Shown here piece by piece: positions 8,509-17,691 of a stretch of 58,944 nucleotides of DNA. A program made the position numbers and the translations under genes. The notes below the pieces were generated by a model, which was given only the letters and a program-made list of their open reading frames with translations, had not been told where the DNA came from and searched no databases. The stretch is from Anaerolineae bacterium (GTDB lineage Bacteria; Chloroflexota; Anaerolineae; Aggregatilineales; Phototrophicaceae): assembly GCA_025454525.1 (NCBI GenBank), contig JALOOG010000014.1, forward strand, positions 1 to 58,944, read 5' to 3'. Positions within the stretch are counted from its first letter, which is position 1, and each line of letters begins with the position of its first letter.

Positions 8509-8901
8509 ATGAGCGTCAAACTGGACTTGATCAGCATCATCGTGCGCGATATGCCCGCGTCATTAGCATTTTATCGGGCCTTAGGCTGGATTATCCCCGC
8601 TGAAATGGACTCTGAAGGGCATGTTGAATATGTCTTACCCAACGGCTTACGCTTCGCATGGGATACCTATGAGGTGATCCGTAGCTTTGATCCGGATTGG
8701 CAACCGAACGACGGCCCGCATCGGATCGGGGTGGCGTTTTTATGCGACTCACCCGCGGAAGTCGATCAAGTGTTTGAGCGGATCACGGCGTTGGGGTATG
8801 CCGCCCACAAAGCGCCATTTGATGCCTTTTGGGGTCAACGTTACGCACAAGTGATCGATCCTGATCACAATGTGATCGATCTGTTCGCCTTGTTGGGTTA
8901 A
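8509..8901 (+). CDS. VOC (glyoxalase/bleomycin resistance) family protein
   Basis: 130 residues, the usual single-domain length. The start 'LDLISIIVRDMPASLAFYRALGW' is the standard VOC betaalphabeta opening (split: LISIIVRDMPASLAFYRALG). 'GWGQRYAQVIDPDHNVIDLF'-type ending is present as 'FWGQRYAQVIDPDHNVIDL', where the final acid of such domains is often a metal ligand. It could be a dioxygenase, isomerase or binding protein; the sequence does not decide. It lies 6 bases after the membrane protein gene, so it is probably the last gene of that operon. Confidence 0.8.
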   Translation: MSVKLDLISIIVRDMPASLAFYRALGWIIPAEMDSEGHVEYVLPNGLRFAWDTYEVIRSFDPDWQPNDGPHRIGVAFLCDSPAEVDQVFERITALGYAAHKAPFDAFWGQRYAQVIDPDHNVIDLFALLG

Positions 8902-8906
8902 GAGGG

Positions 8907-8931
8907 GGAAGGGGCTAATAACGCCCCTTCC
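8907..8931. terminator. Hairpin between convergent genes, overlapping the kinase stop codon
   Basis: A 9-base-pair GC-rich stem (8907-8915 with 8923-8931, loop 8916-8922) lies between the VOC gene and the histidine kinase gene. The TAG stop of the kinase (8915-8917) is inside the hairpin. There is no clear T-run on either side, so terminator function is inferred from position. Confidence 0.4.
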
Positions 8932-10408
8932 ATTCTGGCAAGGTAAAGTAGAAGGTACTACCTTGGCCGGGCGTGCTTTCGACTCCCACACGACCATGCA
9001 GTTTAGTCACGATCCGTTGTACCACCGATAAGCCTAAGCCATGCCCTTCGATCTTGATATGGCTTAGACGGGTGAACGGCGTAAAGAGGCGACTTTGTTC
9101 CTCTGAAGTGAGGCCGTTCCCATTATCACGCATCCAAAATTTGATCGTGCCGTCGGAGAGTCGATCCGATCCCATCGAAATTTCCGGCGGACGGCCACCA
9201 TATTTGAGCGCATTACTCAAATAATTCATCCAGACTTCTTCGATCCATGGCGGATACCCTGCGCCGATCAACCAATCATCGGGTAGGTGGATTTTTGCGT
9301 CATATTCAAGGATCATCATGGCCAAGCGGCGTTGCACATCATCTACCACATTGTGCATATCGATCGGCATGACCTCTACCGTCTCTTGTTTGTTCACGCC
9401 GGCTAACAACAACAACGCATTGATGATCGATCGCAATTGTTGACCGCCTTCAATGATGTGATCGATGTGTTCTAAGACGGTTTCGCGTGACATGCGATGA
9501 TAATAATTGCGGATCAAGCTGGCAAAGCCCATCATACTCGCGATCGGATTTTTAAGGTCATGCGCCACGGTATAGGCAAATGCGTCTAGTTCTTCATTGC
9601 GCGCTTGTAATTCCATCGCTTGAATCGTGAGTTTTTCTTCGGCGCATTTGCGGGCGGTGATGTCATGGATCACGACACTCATCCGCACGGGTTGGTTATC
9701 GCGCCAATAGAGTTGACCTTGGGCGTTAAGCCAGCGTGTTGCACCTTCAGGTAAGATCACGCGGAACTCGGTTTGATAAAATTCACCCTGTAAAGCGCGT
9801 GATAAGGCCTGATCGACAAAGTTACGATCTGCCTCACAGATCAACGCTAAAAAGCCTTCATAGGTGGGGATCATCGCATCCGCCATGACCCCGAATAATT
9901 TATGACACAAGCCGCCGTAGATAAAACGGGCCGTGGGGATCTCCCAGTCGATAAAGCCCATTTGCGCGGCGTTGATCGCAAGGCGGAGTTGTTCTTCATT
10001 TTCTTGGAGGGCGATCTCAGCGACACGTTGACGGCGACGGTTTTCGGCATCGCGGAGTTCACGTTCAATCGCCGGAATCAGACGCGCCTTTTTGTCCTTG
10101 AGAAAGAAGTCGGTTGCGCCGGCCTTGAGAGCTTCCACGGCTGCGTCTTCACCGATCGCGCCGGATAACAAGAAAAACGGCATATCGGGATCGCGGGCGC
10201 GTAACAATTTAAGCGCTTCGGCCCCGGTGAAGGTGGGCATCGAATAATCGGAGATCACCAGATCCCAAGTGGTAGACTCAAGGGCGGCGATAAAATCATT
10301 GGCCGTATCGACGCGCTTCCATTCGACACTATATCCCCCGCGCTTCAATTCTCGCAGCAGTAACAGCGCATCGTCTTCCATATCTTCAACAATCAAAACA
10401 TGCAACAT
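8915..10408 (-). CDS. Receiver-PAS-histidine kinase hybrid
   Basis: 497 residues. Receiver domain at 1-120 with acidic pocket 'VEDMEDD' and phosphoacceptor Asp54 ('LVISDYSMP'), and Lys near 104 in 'FFLKDK'. PAS domain at about 140-255. HisKA with phospho-His near 282 ('YTVAHDLKNPIASMMGFA'). HATPase with N-box 'MNYLSNALKYGG', G1 'RDNGNG' and G2 'GHGLGLSVV'. There is no membrane segment. The ATG at 10408 is preferred because it starts right at the receiver; a GTG at 10423 would overlap the previous gene's stop. It probably receives phosphate through its receiver from another kinase of the cluster and controls its own kinase core. Confidence 0.8.
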   Translation of the reverse strand: MLHVLIVEDMEDDALLLLRELKRGGYSVEWKRVDTANDFIAALESTTWDLVISDYSMPTFTGAEALKLLRARDPDMPFFLLSGAIGEDAAVEALKAGATDFFLKDKKARLIPAIERELRDAENRRRQRVAEIALQENEEQLRLAINAAQMGFIDWEIPTARFIYGGLCHKLFGVMADAMIPTYEGFLALICEADRNFVDQALSRALQGEFYQTEFRVILPEGATRWLNAQGQLYWRDNQPVRMSVVIHDITARKCAEEKLTIQAMELQARNEELDAFAYTVAHDLKNPIASMMGFASLIRNYYHRMSRETVLEHIDHIIEGGQQLRSIINALLLLAGVNKQETVEVMPIDMHNVVDDVQRRLAMMILEYDAKIHLPDDWLIGAGYPPWIEEVWMNYLSNALKYGGRPPEISMGSDRLSDGTIKFWMRDNGNGLTSEEQSRLFTPFTRLSHIKIEGHGLGLSVVQRIVTKLHGRVGVESTPGQGSTFYFTLPEWKGRY

Positions 10409-10422
10409 AACGACTCGTCTCA

Positions 10423-11949
10423 CTATTGCGGCAAACGCACTCTAAAGGTTGAACCAACTCCAACTTGGCTTTCAATTTCGATCGTGCCGCGATGCACTTC
10501 CACACAATCGCGCACGATCTTTAGCCCCACCCCACGTCCACCGACTGCGCCGATGTTCGCCCCACGATAAAACAGCTCAAAGATCTTGGTTTGATCTTCA
10601 GAGGGAATCCCGATGCCTTGATCACTGACTTCTAACAGGATCTCTTGTGGCAAATAGCGCAATTTGACTTCGATCGTCGCATTTTTTTTAGAATATTTAA
10701 TCGCATTCGAGAGCAGATTGGTCAGAATATAGGTAAACAACCGCTCATCTACCCATTTCGCGGGCGCATCCGGCGGCGCATTTAACTTGATCGTGTGTTG
10801 CGCGACATAGGCTTCCCGTACATCATCGATAATCCGTTGACAGATCACTGGAAGAACCACAGGAGTCGGATGAAACTCCATTGAAATATATTCTTCCCGG
10901 GCCACGCTTTCGATCTCAGTCAACATATCGCGCAGATACTTGATCCGCCCGCGAATGCTGTGCAGATATTCGATCCGGCGTTCGGGGGTCAATTCGTCAT
11001 AATAATCGATGATCAACTCGCACGCAGTCGAGATCACCGTTAAGGGGGTGCGAAATTCATGGGCGGCCATGGTCATAAAACGATTCCGCAATTGGGTTAA
11101 TTCGCGCTCTTTCTCCAAGGCGACGCTTAAACGCTCCCGTTCAACTTCAACTTCATGGAATTGTTTTTGATCGGTGATATTTTGTAACACGCCGATCAAA
11201 CAATCCGCTTCTCCTCGATCGTTGTAGTAGATCCGACCATTAGAGCGCAACCAATGCACACTTTGATCCGGCCAAAAAACCCGAAACTCGATCGAATATG
11301 GGAGGGCCTGTTCAATTGACGCACGGGCCGCCCGTTCGAGAGGGGCCCGATCCTCTGGATGTACCGCCTGCATAAAGTTGTGATAATCGCTCCGAGTCGG
11401 GTCATAGGGAAAACCAAACATCAAGGCGTGGTTATCTGTTTCCTGATATTCCACCTGATTCGTATTGAGATCCCACTCCCAGACCATCAACTGTGCAGAC
11501 TTCACCGCGAGATGAAAGCGTGTTTCCGAATCACGATATTGTTTTTCGATCTCATGGCGTTTTTTGCGATCTTGGGCCTCGCGCAACTCGCGTTCAATCG
11601 CGGGTAGCAAGCGGGCAGTATTCTTCTTAAGGAAAAAGTCATGCGCACCTGCCCGAAGCCCTTCTACCGCAAATTCTTCGCCGATCACCCCAGAGATGAT
11701 CATAAACGGCACGTCGTGTCCATGTTCTTGAAGCAGACGCAATGCCTCTAATGCACTAAAATCCGGCAATGACCAATCCGAGATCACCAGATCCCAACTG
11801 GACTCCGCTAACATCCGGCAAAAGCCCAATCGTTCTTCTACGCGCTGATACACCACTTTATAAGACCGCTGTAACTCTCGCACCAGCAGCAACGTATCGT
11901 CTTCAGAATCCTCTACAATTAACACGCGCAACTGCATTGCGTCCATGCT
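10423..11949 (-). CDS. Receiver-PAS-histidine kinase hybrid
   Basis: 508 residues from the ATG at 11949. A frame open to 12003 would overlap the upstream regulator, and homology to the neighbouring hybrid begins at 'MQLRVLIVEDSEDD', so the start could also be 11940. Receiver with phospho-Asp in 'DLVISDWSLPDF' and Lys in 'FFLKKN'. PAS/PAC domain at about 140-260 ('FWPDQSVHWLRSNGRIYY'). A short coiled coil precedes HisKA 'MAAHEFRTPLTVISTACEL'. HATPase has 'TNLLSNAIKYSKK', 'SDQGIGIPSED' and 'GGRGVGLKIV'. It is soluble. It shares the rare receiver-first order with the hybrid at 8915-10408, so the two are likely duplicates. Confidence 0.8.
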   Translation of the reverse strand, partial: SMDAMQLRVLIVEDSEDDTLLLVRELQRSYKVVYQRVEERLGFCRMLAESSWDLVISDWSLPDFSALEALRLLQEHGHDVPFMIISGVIGEEFAVEGLRAGAHDFFLKKNTARLLPAIERELREAQDRKKRHEIEKQYRDSETRFHLAVKSAQLMVWEWDLNTNQVEYQETDNHALMFGFPYDPTRSDYHNFMQAVHPEDRAPLERAARASIEQALPYSIEFRVFWPDQSVHWLRSNGRIYYNDRGEADCLIGVLQNITDQKQFHEVEVERERLSVALEKERELTQLRNRFMTMAAHEFRTPLTVISTACELIIDYYDELTPERRIEYLHSIRGRIKYLRDMLTEIESVAREEYISMEFHPTPVVLPVICQRIIDDVREAYVAQHTIKLNAPPDAPAKWVDERLFTYILTNLLSNAIKYSKKNATIEVKLRYLPQEILLEVSDQGIGIPSEDQTKIFELFYRGANIGAVGGRGVGLKIVRDCVEVHRGTIEIESQVGVGSTFRVRLPQ

Positions 11950-11960
11950 GTTTTTTGCCC

Positions 11961-12407
11961 TCAACTCCCTGCATTCGGTGGATTTTGATTCATCATCAGC
12001 CAATAAATTCCCAATTGCTGCACCGATTCCATAAACTTGTTAAAGTCTACGGGTTTACGGATGTAACTATTGGCCCCGCGATTATAACTTTTAAGCAGAT
12101 CTTCTTGTTCATTGGATGAGGTGAGCATCACCACCGGCAATAAACGTGTGCTGGGATGCGCCCGAATCTGATGCAAGACCTCTAAGCCGTCCACTTTAGG
12201 CAATTTGAGATCTAATAATACCACTTGTGGCAAACCTGCTTCACGTTGTGCGAATGCACCCCGCATGAACAGATAATCCAACGCCTCCACCCCATCCCGC
12301 GTGACCACGATCTCGGTAGGGATCGGGCTACGCTTAAAGGCGCGTAAGGTTAAATCCACATCATCAGGATTATCTTCCACCAACAGGATGATCTTTTTGT
12401 TTGGCAT
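11961..12407 (-). CDS. Single-domain response regulator, Rcp1 type
   Basis: 148 residues, one receiver domain without a DNA-binding output. Acidic pocket 'VEDNPDD', phospho-Asp66 in 'VVLLDLKLPKVDG', Thr96 in 'VVMLTSS' and Lys118 in 'SYIRKPVDF'. The 'LLDLKLPKVDGLEVL' and 'EQEDLLKSYNRGANSYIRKP' pattern is that of Rcp1-like regulators that pair with phytochrome-like or GAF kinases. It lies 15 bases after the big sensor kinase and just before the two hybrids, so it fits as a phosphate shuttle between them. Confidence 0.85.
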   Translation of the reverse strand: MPNKKIILLVEDNPDDVDLTLRAFKRSPIPTEIVVTRDGVEALDYLFMRGAFAQREAGLPQVVLLDLKLPKVDGLEVLHQIRAHPSTRLLPVVMLTSSNEQEDLLKSYNRGANSYIRKPVDFNKFMESVQQLGIYWLMMNQNPPNAGS

Positions 12408-12422
12408 GTTGAACCTTTAAAA

Positions 12423-15242
12423 CTACTTAACGGTTGTCCCGATTAATTCAGCCCGATCCGCTTGGAGCGTAAAGTAGAAGGTCGCACCGTGATCCAGCTG
12501 ACCATAAGCCCACACCCGCCCGCCATGACGATGCACAATCCGCTTGACCGTCGCTAACCCGATCCCCGTCCCCTCAAATTCGTCTACGGTGTGCAAGCGT
12601 TGGAAGGCGCTAAATAATTTTGACACATACTCCATATCAAACCCAACCCCGTTATCACGCACATAATAGACGGTCTCATGGCCTTCTGATTGCGCCCCAA
12701 ATTCGATCTGTGCTTGGGGGATGCGATTGGTGAACTTCCAAGCATTGCCTAAGAGATTGCTCAAGAGGATCTGTAACAAGCGCGGATCACCGATCGCGAT
12801 CAAGTCCGGTTGGATCACCCGCTGCACCTCTCGCTTAGGATCATTGTCGCACAATTCCGTAAGAATTTGATCAGCGATCTCGCTTAAATTAACGGGAATG
12901 GACTGCATTTCGGCGCGGGTGAGCCGCGAAAGCATCAACAGATCGTCGATTAGCTGCGACATGCGTTGCGTGGCTGTCCGCACGCGATGTGTGTAATGGC
13001 GGCCTTCTTGATCCAATTGATCGCCATAATCTTCTAACAACGCTTGGCTAAAGCCGTCAATGGCGCGTAACGGTGTGCGAAGGTCATGCGAGACCGAATA
13101 ACAAAAGGCCTCTAATTCGTGATTGACGGCGGTGAGTTGCGCGGTGCGATCGATCACCTGTTGCTCCAAGTTTTCATTTAAGCGCCGGATCTCCGCTTCG
13201 GCCTGTTTGCGTTCGGTGATGTCCCGGATCACAAAGATCATGCCTACGGTGTGATGATGTTCGCGGATCGGCGATCCACTTAAGCTGATCGGGCAGCTTT
13301 CGCCATCTTTGCGTCGCAACAGGATACTGCTGTCATAGGTGACCATCTGCGCCCGATTCAAACGGGCGAATGGGCTTTCTAAGGGTGTTTGGGTGGTCTC
13401 ATCCACAATCTGGAACACATCATCAAACTTGACCATTTCACCTTCTTGAGGAGTCCAACCGATCAAGGTCTGAATCGCGGCGTTACTAAAGGTGATCATG
13501 CCTTCTAAATCGGTGGCGATCACTCCGTCGCCGATGCTGGCCAAGGTGACTCGTAAGCGCTCACGTTGACGTTGGGCATCCCGGAATAAGCGGGCATTGT
13601 CGACGGCGATCGCGGCGCGGCGTGCCAACTCTTCAACTAATTTGACCTCGCTGGCGCTATAATGTCTCCCCGACTCGGCGGTGATCAACGTGATCATGCC
13701 GATCGCTTCTCCGCGCACCATCAACGGCACATTGATCGCCGAGGTCATGCCCAAGTAACGCAACATCTGAAGCTGTTCGGGGTCTTTGGCCGCCGCTATC
13801 AACAACTCATCTGGGATGTCCGCGTATAACTCCGCTTTGCCGATCAACATCGGATTCGGGATAAATTCCGGATCGGGTGGGTATTTTTCCATCATCATTT
13901 GCGCGATTCGCATCTTATCGGGATCGGGATGCAAGGTGACGATCCGGCGCATTTTGCCGTTTTCTAACACATCGATCGCGCACCAATCGGCTAGGTTAGC
14001 GACGGTGATCTCGGCCAACATCTGAAAGGTGGTCGCATAGTCCAAGGAAGAAGCCAAAACCATACTCGCATCTGCGATCAAGCCTAATTCGGCGGTGCGT
14101 TCCTTCACTTTGGCCTCTAATTGATCGCGGGCCTGTTCGATCTCATCTTGACGTTGTTGGAGCGCGTTGGCCATTTGATTAAAGGTGATCGCCAGTTTGC
14201 TCAATTCATAGGTATCGCGATAACGTTGGATGGGAATCCGTGTCTTTAGATCGCCTTCACCAAAGCGTTGTACACTGCTCACTAAGCCTTGTACTTGACG
14301 CACCAACAACCGTTCCGCGCCCAACGAAGCCGCGACTAATGAGAGTAAGGCCGCCGCCCCTAACGCGAGTAAATTGCTCCACACTAAATCGTTGACTTGG
14401 GCAAAGATCGTGGTTGTGGGAACCCCAGCAACCACATAGGCGGGATTTTGGGGATCGCCGATGCGGGTAAAGGCATAGATCCGCTCGACACCATCGCGCC
14501 CAACGGTCTGATAAAAGCCTTCTTGTTGTGTTTGCATCGTTTGCCAAAAGGCTTCATCTTGAAAACGTGTGCCGATCACATTCTCTAAAAAGGGGAAACG
14601 CGATAAGATCATGCCGTGCCGATCGACGGTGGCGATCGCCATGCCATCGGGGATCTCAATATCAACCACAAATTGATCCAACCAATCCAACGCCACACCC
14701 ACGCCCAACAAATAGCGGATGTTGCCTTGGCGATCGTGTACGGGTAATGACATCGTGACTAACGGCCGTCTAGAGACCGCGCCTAAGGCATAACCGCCCA
14801 CGGTAAACGCATTGCGGCGGCGAGTCTCTTGAAACCACGCAAGTCCCGCCACATTGATCGGCGCGGCATCTAAAATCCCACTACAGACCTGATCGCCGTT
14901 CAGATCCACCATAAAAAAATTGGTGTAATTGGGAAATTGCATTCTTAAATCATAAAACAACTGGTCACATTCGGCCCTATTGCCCGCTTGCACCGATGGC
15001 GCAAACGTTAACGCGGTTAACACTTCACGGGCGGTTTCTTGGATCTCTAATTCGTTGATCTTCACCAATTCTGTGATCACACGCGCTTCTTCTCGCGCCT
15101 CTTTGGTCGCCGTCTGACCTTGATCAAACGCGGTGTAGATCGTCAAGATCACAAATGGGATCAATGCCAACAGCATTAAGATCAACAAACGTATCCGTAA
15201 ACGGGTCAATATCGCAATCGGGTGATTTTGATCTGGCATCAT
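12423..15242 (-). CDS. Membrane sensor kinase: dCache-HAMP-GAF-PAS-HisKA-HATPase
   Basis: 939 residues. TM1 at about 17-37, an extracytoplasmic dCache-like sensor at 45-290 (pattern 'FFMVDLNGDQVCSG', 'YLLGVGVALDWL', 'IATVDRHGMILSR'), TM2 at 290-312, HAMP at 315-368, coiled coil, GAF at about 395-555 ('AINVPLMVRGEAIGMITL'), PAS at 565-690 ('DGVIATDLEGMITFSNAA', 'VIRDITERKQAE'), then HisKA with His near 719 ('CYSVSHDLRTPLRAIDGF') and HATPase with 'DNGVGFDMEYVSKLF' and 'GTGIGLATV'. It likely senses a small molecule outside the cell. It is the first gene of the two-component operon and the only membrane-bound member. Met1 and Met2 are adjacent. Confidence 0.85.
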   Translation of the reverse strand: MMPDQNHPIAILTRLRIRLLILMLLALIPFVILTIYTAFDQGQTATKEAREEARVITELVKINELEIQETAREVLTALTFAPSVQAGNRAECDQLFYDLRMQFPNYTNFFMVDLNGDQVCSGILDAAPINVAGLAWFQETRRRNAFTVGGYALGAVSRRPLVTMSLPVHDRQGNIRYLLGVGVALDWLDQFVVDIEIPDGMAIATVDRHGMILSRFPFLENVIGTRFQDEAFWQTMQTQQEGFYQTVGRDGVERIYAFTRIGDPQNPAYVVAGVPTTTIFAQVNDLVWSNLLALGAAALLSLVAASLGAERLLVRQVQGLVSSVQRFGEGDLKTRIPIQRYRDTYELSKLAITFNQMANALQQRQDEIEQARDQLEAKVKERTAELGLIADASMVLASSLDYATTFQMLAEITVANLADWCAIDVLENGKMRRIVTLHPDPDKMRIAQMMMEKYPPDPEFIPNPMLIGKAELYADIPDELLIAAAKDPEQLQMLRYLGMTSAINVPLMVRGEAIGMITLITAESGRHYSASEVKLVEELARRAAIAVDNARLFRDAQRQRERLRVTLASIGDGVIATDLEGMITFSNAAIQTLIGWTPQEGEMVKFDDVFQIVDETTQTPLESPFARLNRAQMVTYDSSILLRRKDGESCPISLSGSPIREHHHTVGMIFVIRDITERKQAEAEIRRLNENLEQQVIDRTAQLTAVNHELEAFCYSVSHDLRTPLRAIDGFSQALLEDYGDQLDQEGRHYTHRVRTATQRMSQLIDDLLMLSRLTRAEMQSIPVNLSEIADQILTELCDNDPKREVQRVIQPDLIAIGDPRLLQILLSNLLGNAWKFTNRIPQAQIEFGAQSEGHETVYYVRDNGVGFDMEYVSKLFSAFQRLHTVDEFEGTGIGLATVKRIVHRHGGRVWAYGQLDHGATFYFTLQADRAELIGTTVK

Positions 15243-15822
15243 GAATGCTAAACTTTGCTTGAATGACTAAGTTTGTTAGGTTGGTTCTTACGATAAGCGG
15301 TGATGATGAGTATGATCTAAAAGAGATCTGAGTATTTCGGAAATCATTACGATGTTCAATTAAAAAATGTTATCATCTCTCAATTGAGATTACAGGGATT
15401 ATAACCTAAAAACCCCAAGAAACCGAGATCATTTAACGGTTTAACCGATTAACATCAGGAAAGTTTCCGTTAGAAGCTTGACACAAAGAACATGGAGAGT
15501 GCAGAAGTAACCTTAGAAAAGCACTCCCCAATGGACGGATCAGTCCATCTTACGCGGACCAGTTCCCTCCCCTTGTATGGCTGAGCGCTAGGGTGGGGTG
15601 GTACGCAAGAAACTTTCCTGTACCTACTAAGAACGCAGAGGACAGAGCGGGAGAACGGAAAAAAGAACTGTTGTGAACCGGTAAGCCTTATCCCTCATCC
15701 ATTTGAAAGCGAGGTGATCGAGGACTTAGGTTCACTCGTCACCCCGCAAATCCCAGCTTATGTTATTGTTTGGATCCCAGTTTAGATCACAGATCTCGAC
15801 CGCTTTAGTCGTGCGATCGCCG
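15243..15822. other. Intergenic region (580 bases) between kinase operon and GH5 gene
   Basis: The left part (15243-15475) is AT-rich and should hold the promoter of the minus-strand kinase operon, but no clear boxes stand out. The right part holds dispersed repeats (15586-15670). No gene or RNA was recognised. Confidence 0.5.
15586..15670. repeat. Dispersed repeat copy 2 with decayed CAGAG tract
   Basis: 15586-15628 is the reverse complement of the element at 2917-2960, with only a few differences (CTAGGGTGGGGTGG, GCAAGAAACTTTCCTGTACC). It is followed at 15631-15670 by GAACGCAGAGGACAGAGCGG and AAAAGAACT, resembling the tract at 275-376. Both repeat types therefore occur side by side here. 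Confidence 0.6.
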
Positions 15823-17679
15823 TTACAACGGGCTGATGCGAATCGTTTGGATCTCGTGATCGGACATCGCGCTAATCGTCACGATCTGCTGTTGACGGTC
15901 GCTGATAAATGCGCCGTGGGAGATTTCGACTTGATAGCCTTCACGATATTGATAGTTAGGGACAAAGATCTCGGTTGGTGCGGAAATTTGGGTATCTACC
16001 CGATATTCTAAAGTAAAGACTCGTGTCTCTAGATCAAAGCTGAAGCGGATCAATTCGCCCGCAATGGCCTTAGGATAGGGACGCACGATCGCATCTAACG
16101 CCCGCCCGCCGGAGTTGGGGTTGTTCGGATTCAAACGTTGATCGGGGCTGTAGATCGATAGATCTTCGTCATTCCAGCCGTCCCCGCGGGCGTTCGAGTT
16201 ATCCGGCGTGTAATTCCAGATCGTGCAGCTGAGGGCGTTGGCATCCATAGCATCGTAATAGAGATCCAGCGCATAAGTTTGCATCGAAAAATCACCCGTT
16301 CGATACGCGGCCTTATCGTCTAGGTCAAATGGGATGCCAAATTCCCCGATCACGGTGGGGACGTTGGGGATTTTTTGCTTGGCGATCTGATCGATGAAAT
16401 TTTGAGCGACTTCGGCGCGCCCTTGGATCGGTTGGCCAGTGCTAAAATCGATGGTCAATTCCGGGTTAAACAGCTTCATAAACAAGGCGAGTCCATCGTA
16501 CCAATGTGCGGCGTTGACCGTGTTGGGTGGATCATCGGGACCCCAGTGGGGATGTGTGCCGCCCGGCACGGCCTCAAAAAAGACCAATGTGTCCGGTAAT
16601 ACGCTACGGATCGCCTCACCAAAGCGCAGGATAAACGGCTTGATGTAATCATTGGCCACATCGATCGGGCGGCCATCGGCGCGGGTGAAATGTGCCGGCC
16701 GCAATAAGCGCGGTGTGCCGCCTTCATCTGTCCATACACCGTTTTGCTTCCACACGCATTCATGGCCCTCAAGCCAAACGCGCAACCCGTCCGGATTGAT
16801 CGTCGTCTGCGCGATGATTTGTGGCCCGCTTATGGTCAACTCATAGGTATTGACGGTTTGTGGATACCCGGACCCTGCTAACATCGCCTGATATGGCGTG
16901 GGTGTATTCCCGATCAATAACAGCGAAGGCACTAGCTGATTCAGGTCCTCTACGCCGATCCACCCGCCGCTAGGCTCATTCATGCTGCCATAACCGACCA
17001 CATTGGGGAGATCTTGAAGTTTGAGCGCAACCTGTTTGATCGCGTTGAAATAATGACCCTGTAGATACTCTTGCACCGGAAGGCCATCGATCAACGTGTT
17101 GGGCGCGAAGTCATTGCCCGCAAAAAACAGGGTGAACATCGTCCCCGCGCCCAACTTGGTGTAATTGGTGGGCCAGATCATGCGGGGGAACGGATCGCCG
17201 TGATGTTGGTGGGTGATCGCGGCCCCGGTCGCTTCTAGACGGGTGAGGTCAAAGCCGATCGCCTCTAATGTCCACCCCGGCGCGCCGTCACCCCCCGTCC
17301 ACCGACTCCACACGTCTTGATGTGGATCGATGAAACATTGAATGCCATAATCACCCGCTTTACGGATCACGGCATGGAGGTAATCTAGGTAATCGTGATC
17401 GTATTGACCGGGGCCGGCGTGTTCGATCGCCTCCCAAGTGATCAAAAAGCGTAAAAAGGTGAGTCCCCATTGGCTTAAGCGTGAAAAATGTTCATCCGCT
17501 TCTTCCAATGGGAACGGCCGGCCGATAAATGAGACATCCCGATGATCGTAAAAGTGTTCACGTCGATAGGTTGCGCCATACGGGGTATACGGCACTTTGG
17601 TGCTACCGCTGACGTTCACCCCGCGTAAGATCAAGGTGCGACCATGCTCATCTTTAAACCAAAGTCCATCTGTACGCAT
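15823..17679 (-). CDS. Glycoside hydrolase family 5, steryl-glucosidase/glucocerebrosidase-like (GH5_12-like)
   Basis: 618 residues, no signal peptide, so probably cytoplasmic. The start 'RTLILRGVNVSGSTKVPYTP' and 'FPLEEADEHFSRLSQWGLTF' are typical of GH5 TIM barrels in the endoglycoceramidase-related branch. Acid/base Glu is near 235 in 'GYGSMNEPSGGW' and nucleophile Glu near 445 in 'PTVIGEFGIPFD'; both are present. A C-terminal beta domain (about 530-618) follows, as in fungal EGCrP-type enzymes. It likely cleaves a beta-glucosidic bond of a glycolipid or steryl/hopanoid glucoside; the subfamily and substrate are inferences. It lies 12 bases downstream of the citrate synthase-like gene on the same strand. 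Confidence 0.75.
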   Translation of the reverse strand: MRTDGLWFKDEHGRTLILRGVNVSGSTKVPYTPYGATYRREHFYDHRDVSFIGRPFPLEEADEHFSRLSQWGLTFLRFLITWEAIEHAGPGQYDHDYLDYLHAVIRKAGDYGIQCFIDPHQDVWSRWTGGDGAPGWTLEAIGFDLTRLEATGAAITHQHHGDPFPRMIWPTNYTKLGAGTMFTLFFAGNDFAPNTLIDGLPVQEYLQGHYFNAIKQVALKLQDLPNVVGYGSMNEPSGGWIGVEDLNQLVPSLLLIGNTPTPYQAMLAGSGYPQTVNTYELTISGPQIIAQTTINPDGLRVWLEGHECVWKQNGVWTDEGGTPRLLRPAHFTRADGRPIDVANDYIKPFILRFGEAIRSVLPDTLVFFEAVPGGTHPHWGPDDPPNTVNAAHWYDGLALFMKLFNPELTIDFSTGQPIQGRAEVAQNFIDQIAKQKIPNVPTVIGEFGIPFDLDDKAAYRTGDFSMQTYALDLYYDAMDANALSCTIWNYTPDNSNARGDGWNDEDLSIYSPDQRLNPNNPNSGGRALDAIVRPYPKAIAGELIRFSFDLETRVFTLEYRVDTQISAPTEIFVPNYQYREGYQVEISHGAFISDRQQQIVTISAMSDHEIQTIRISPL

Positions 17680-17691
17680 TAAAAAAACTCC

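Noticed and set aside
15243-15585. tRNA or small RNA in the AT-rich gap
   Set aside because: No cloverleaf, terminator or conserved motif could be seen by eye.
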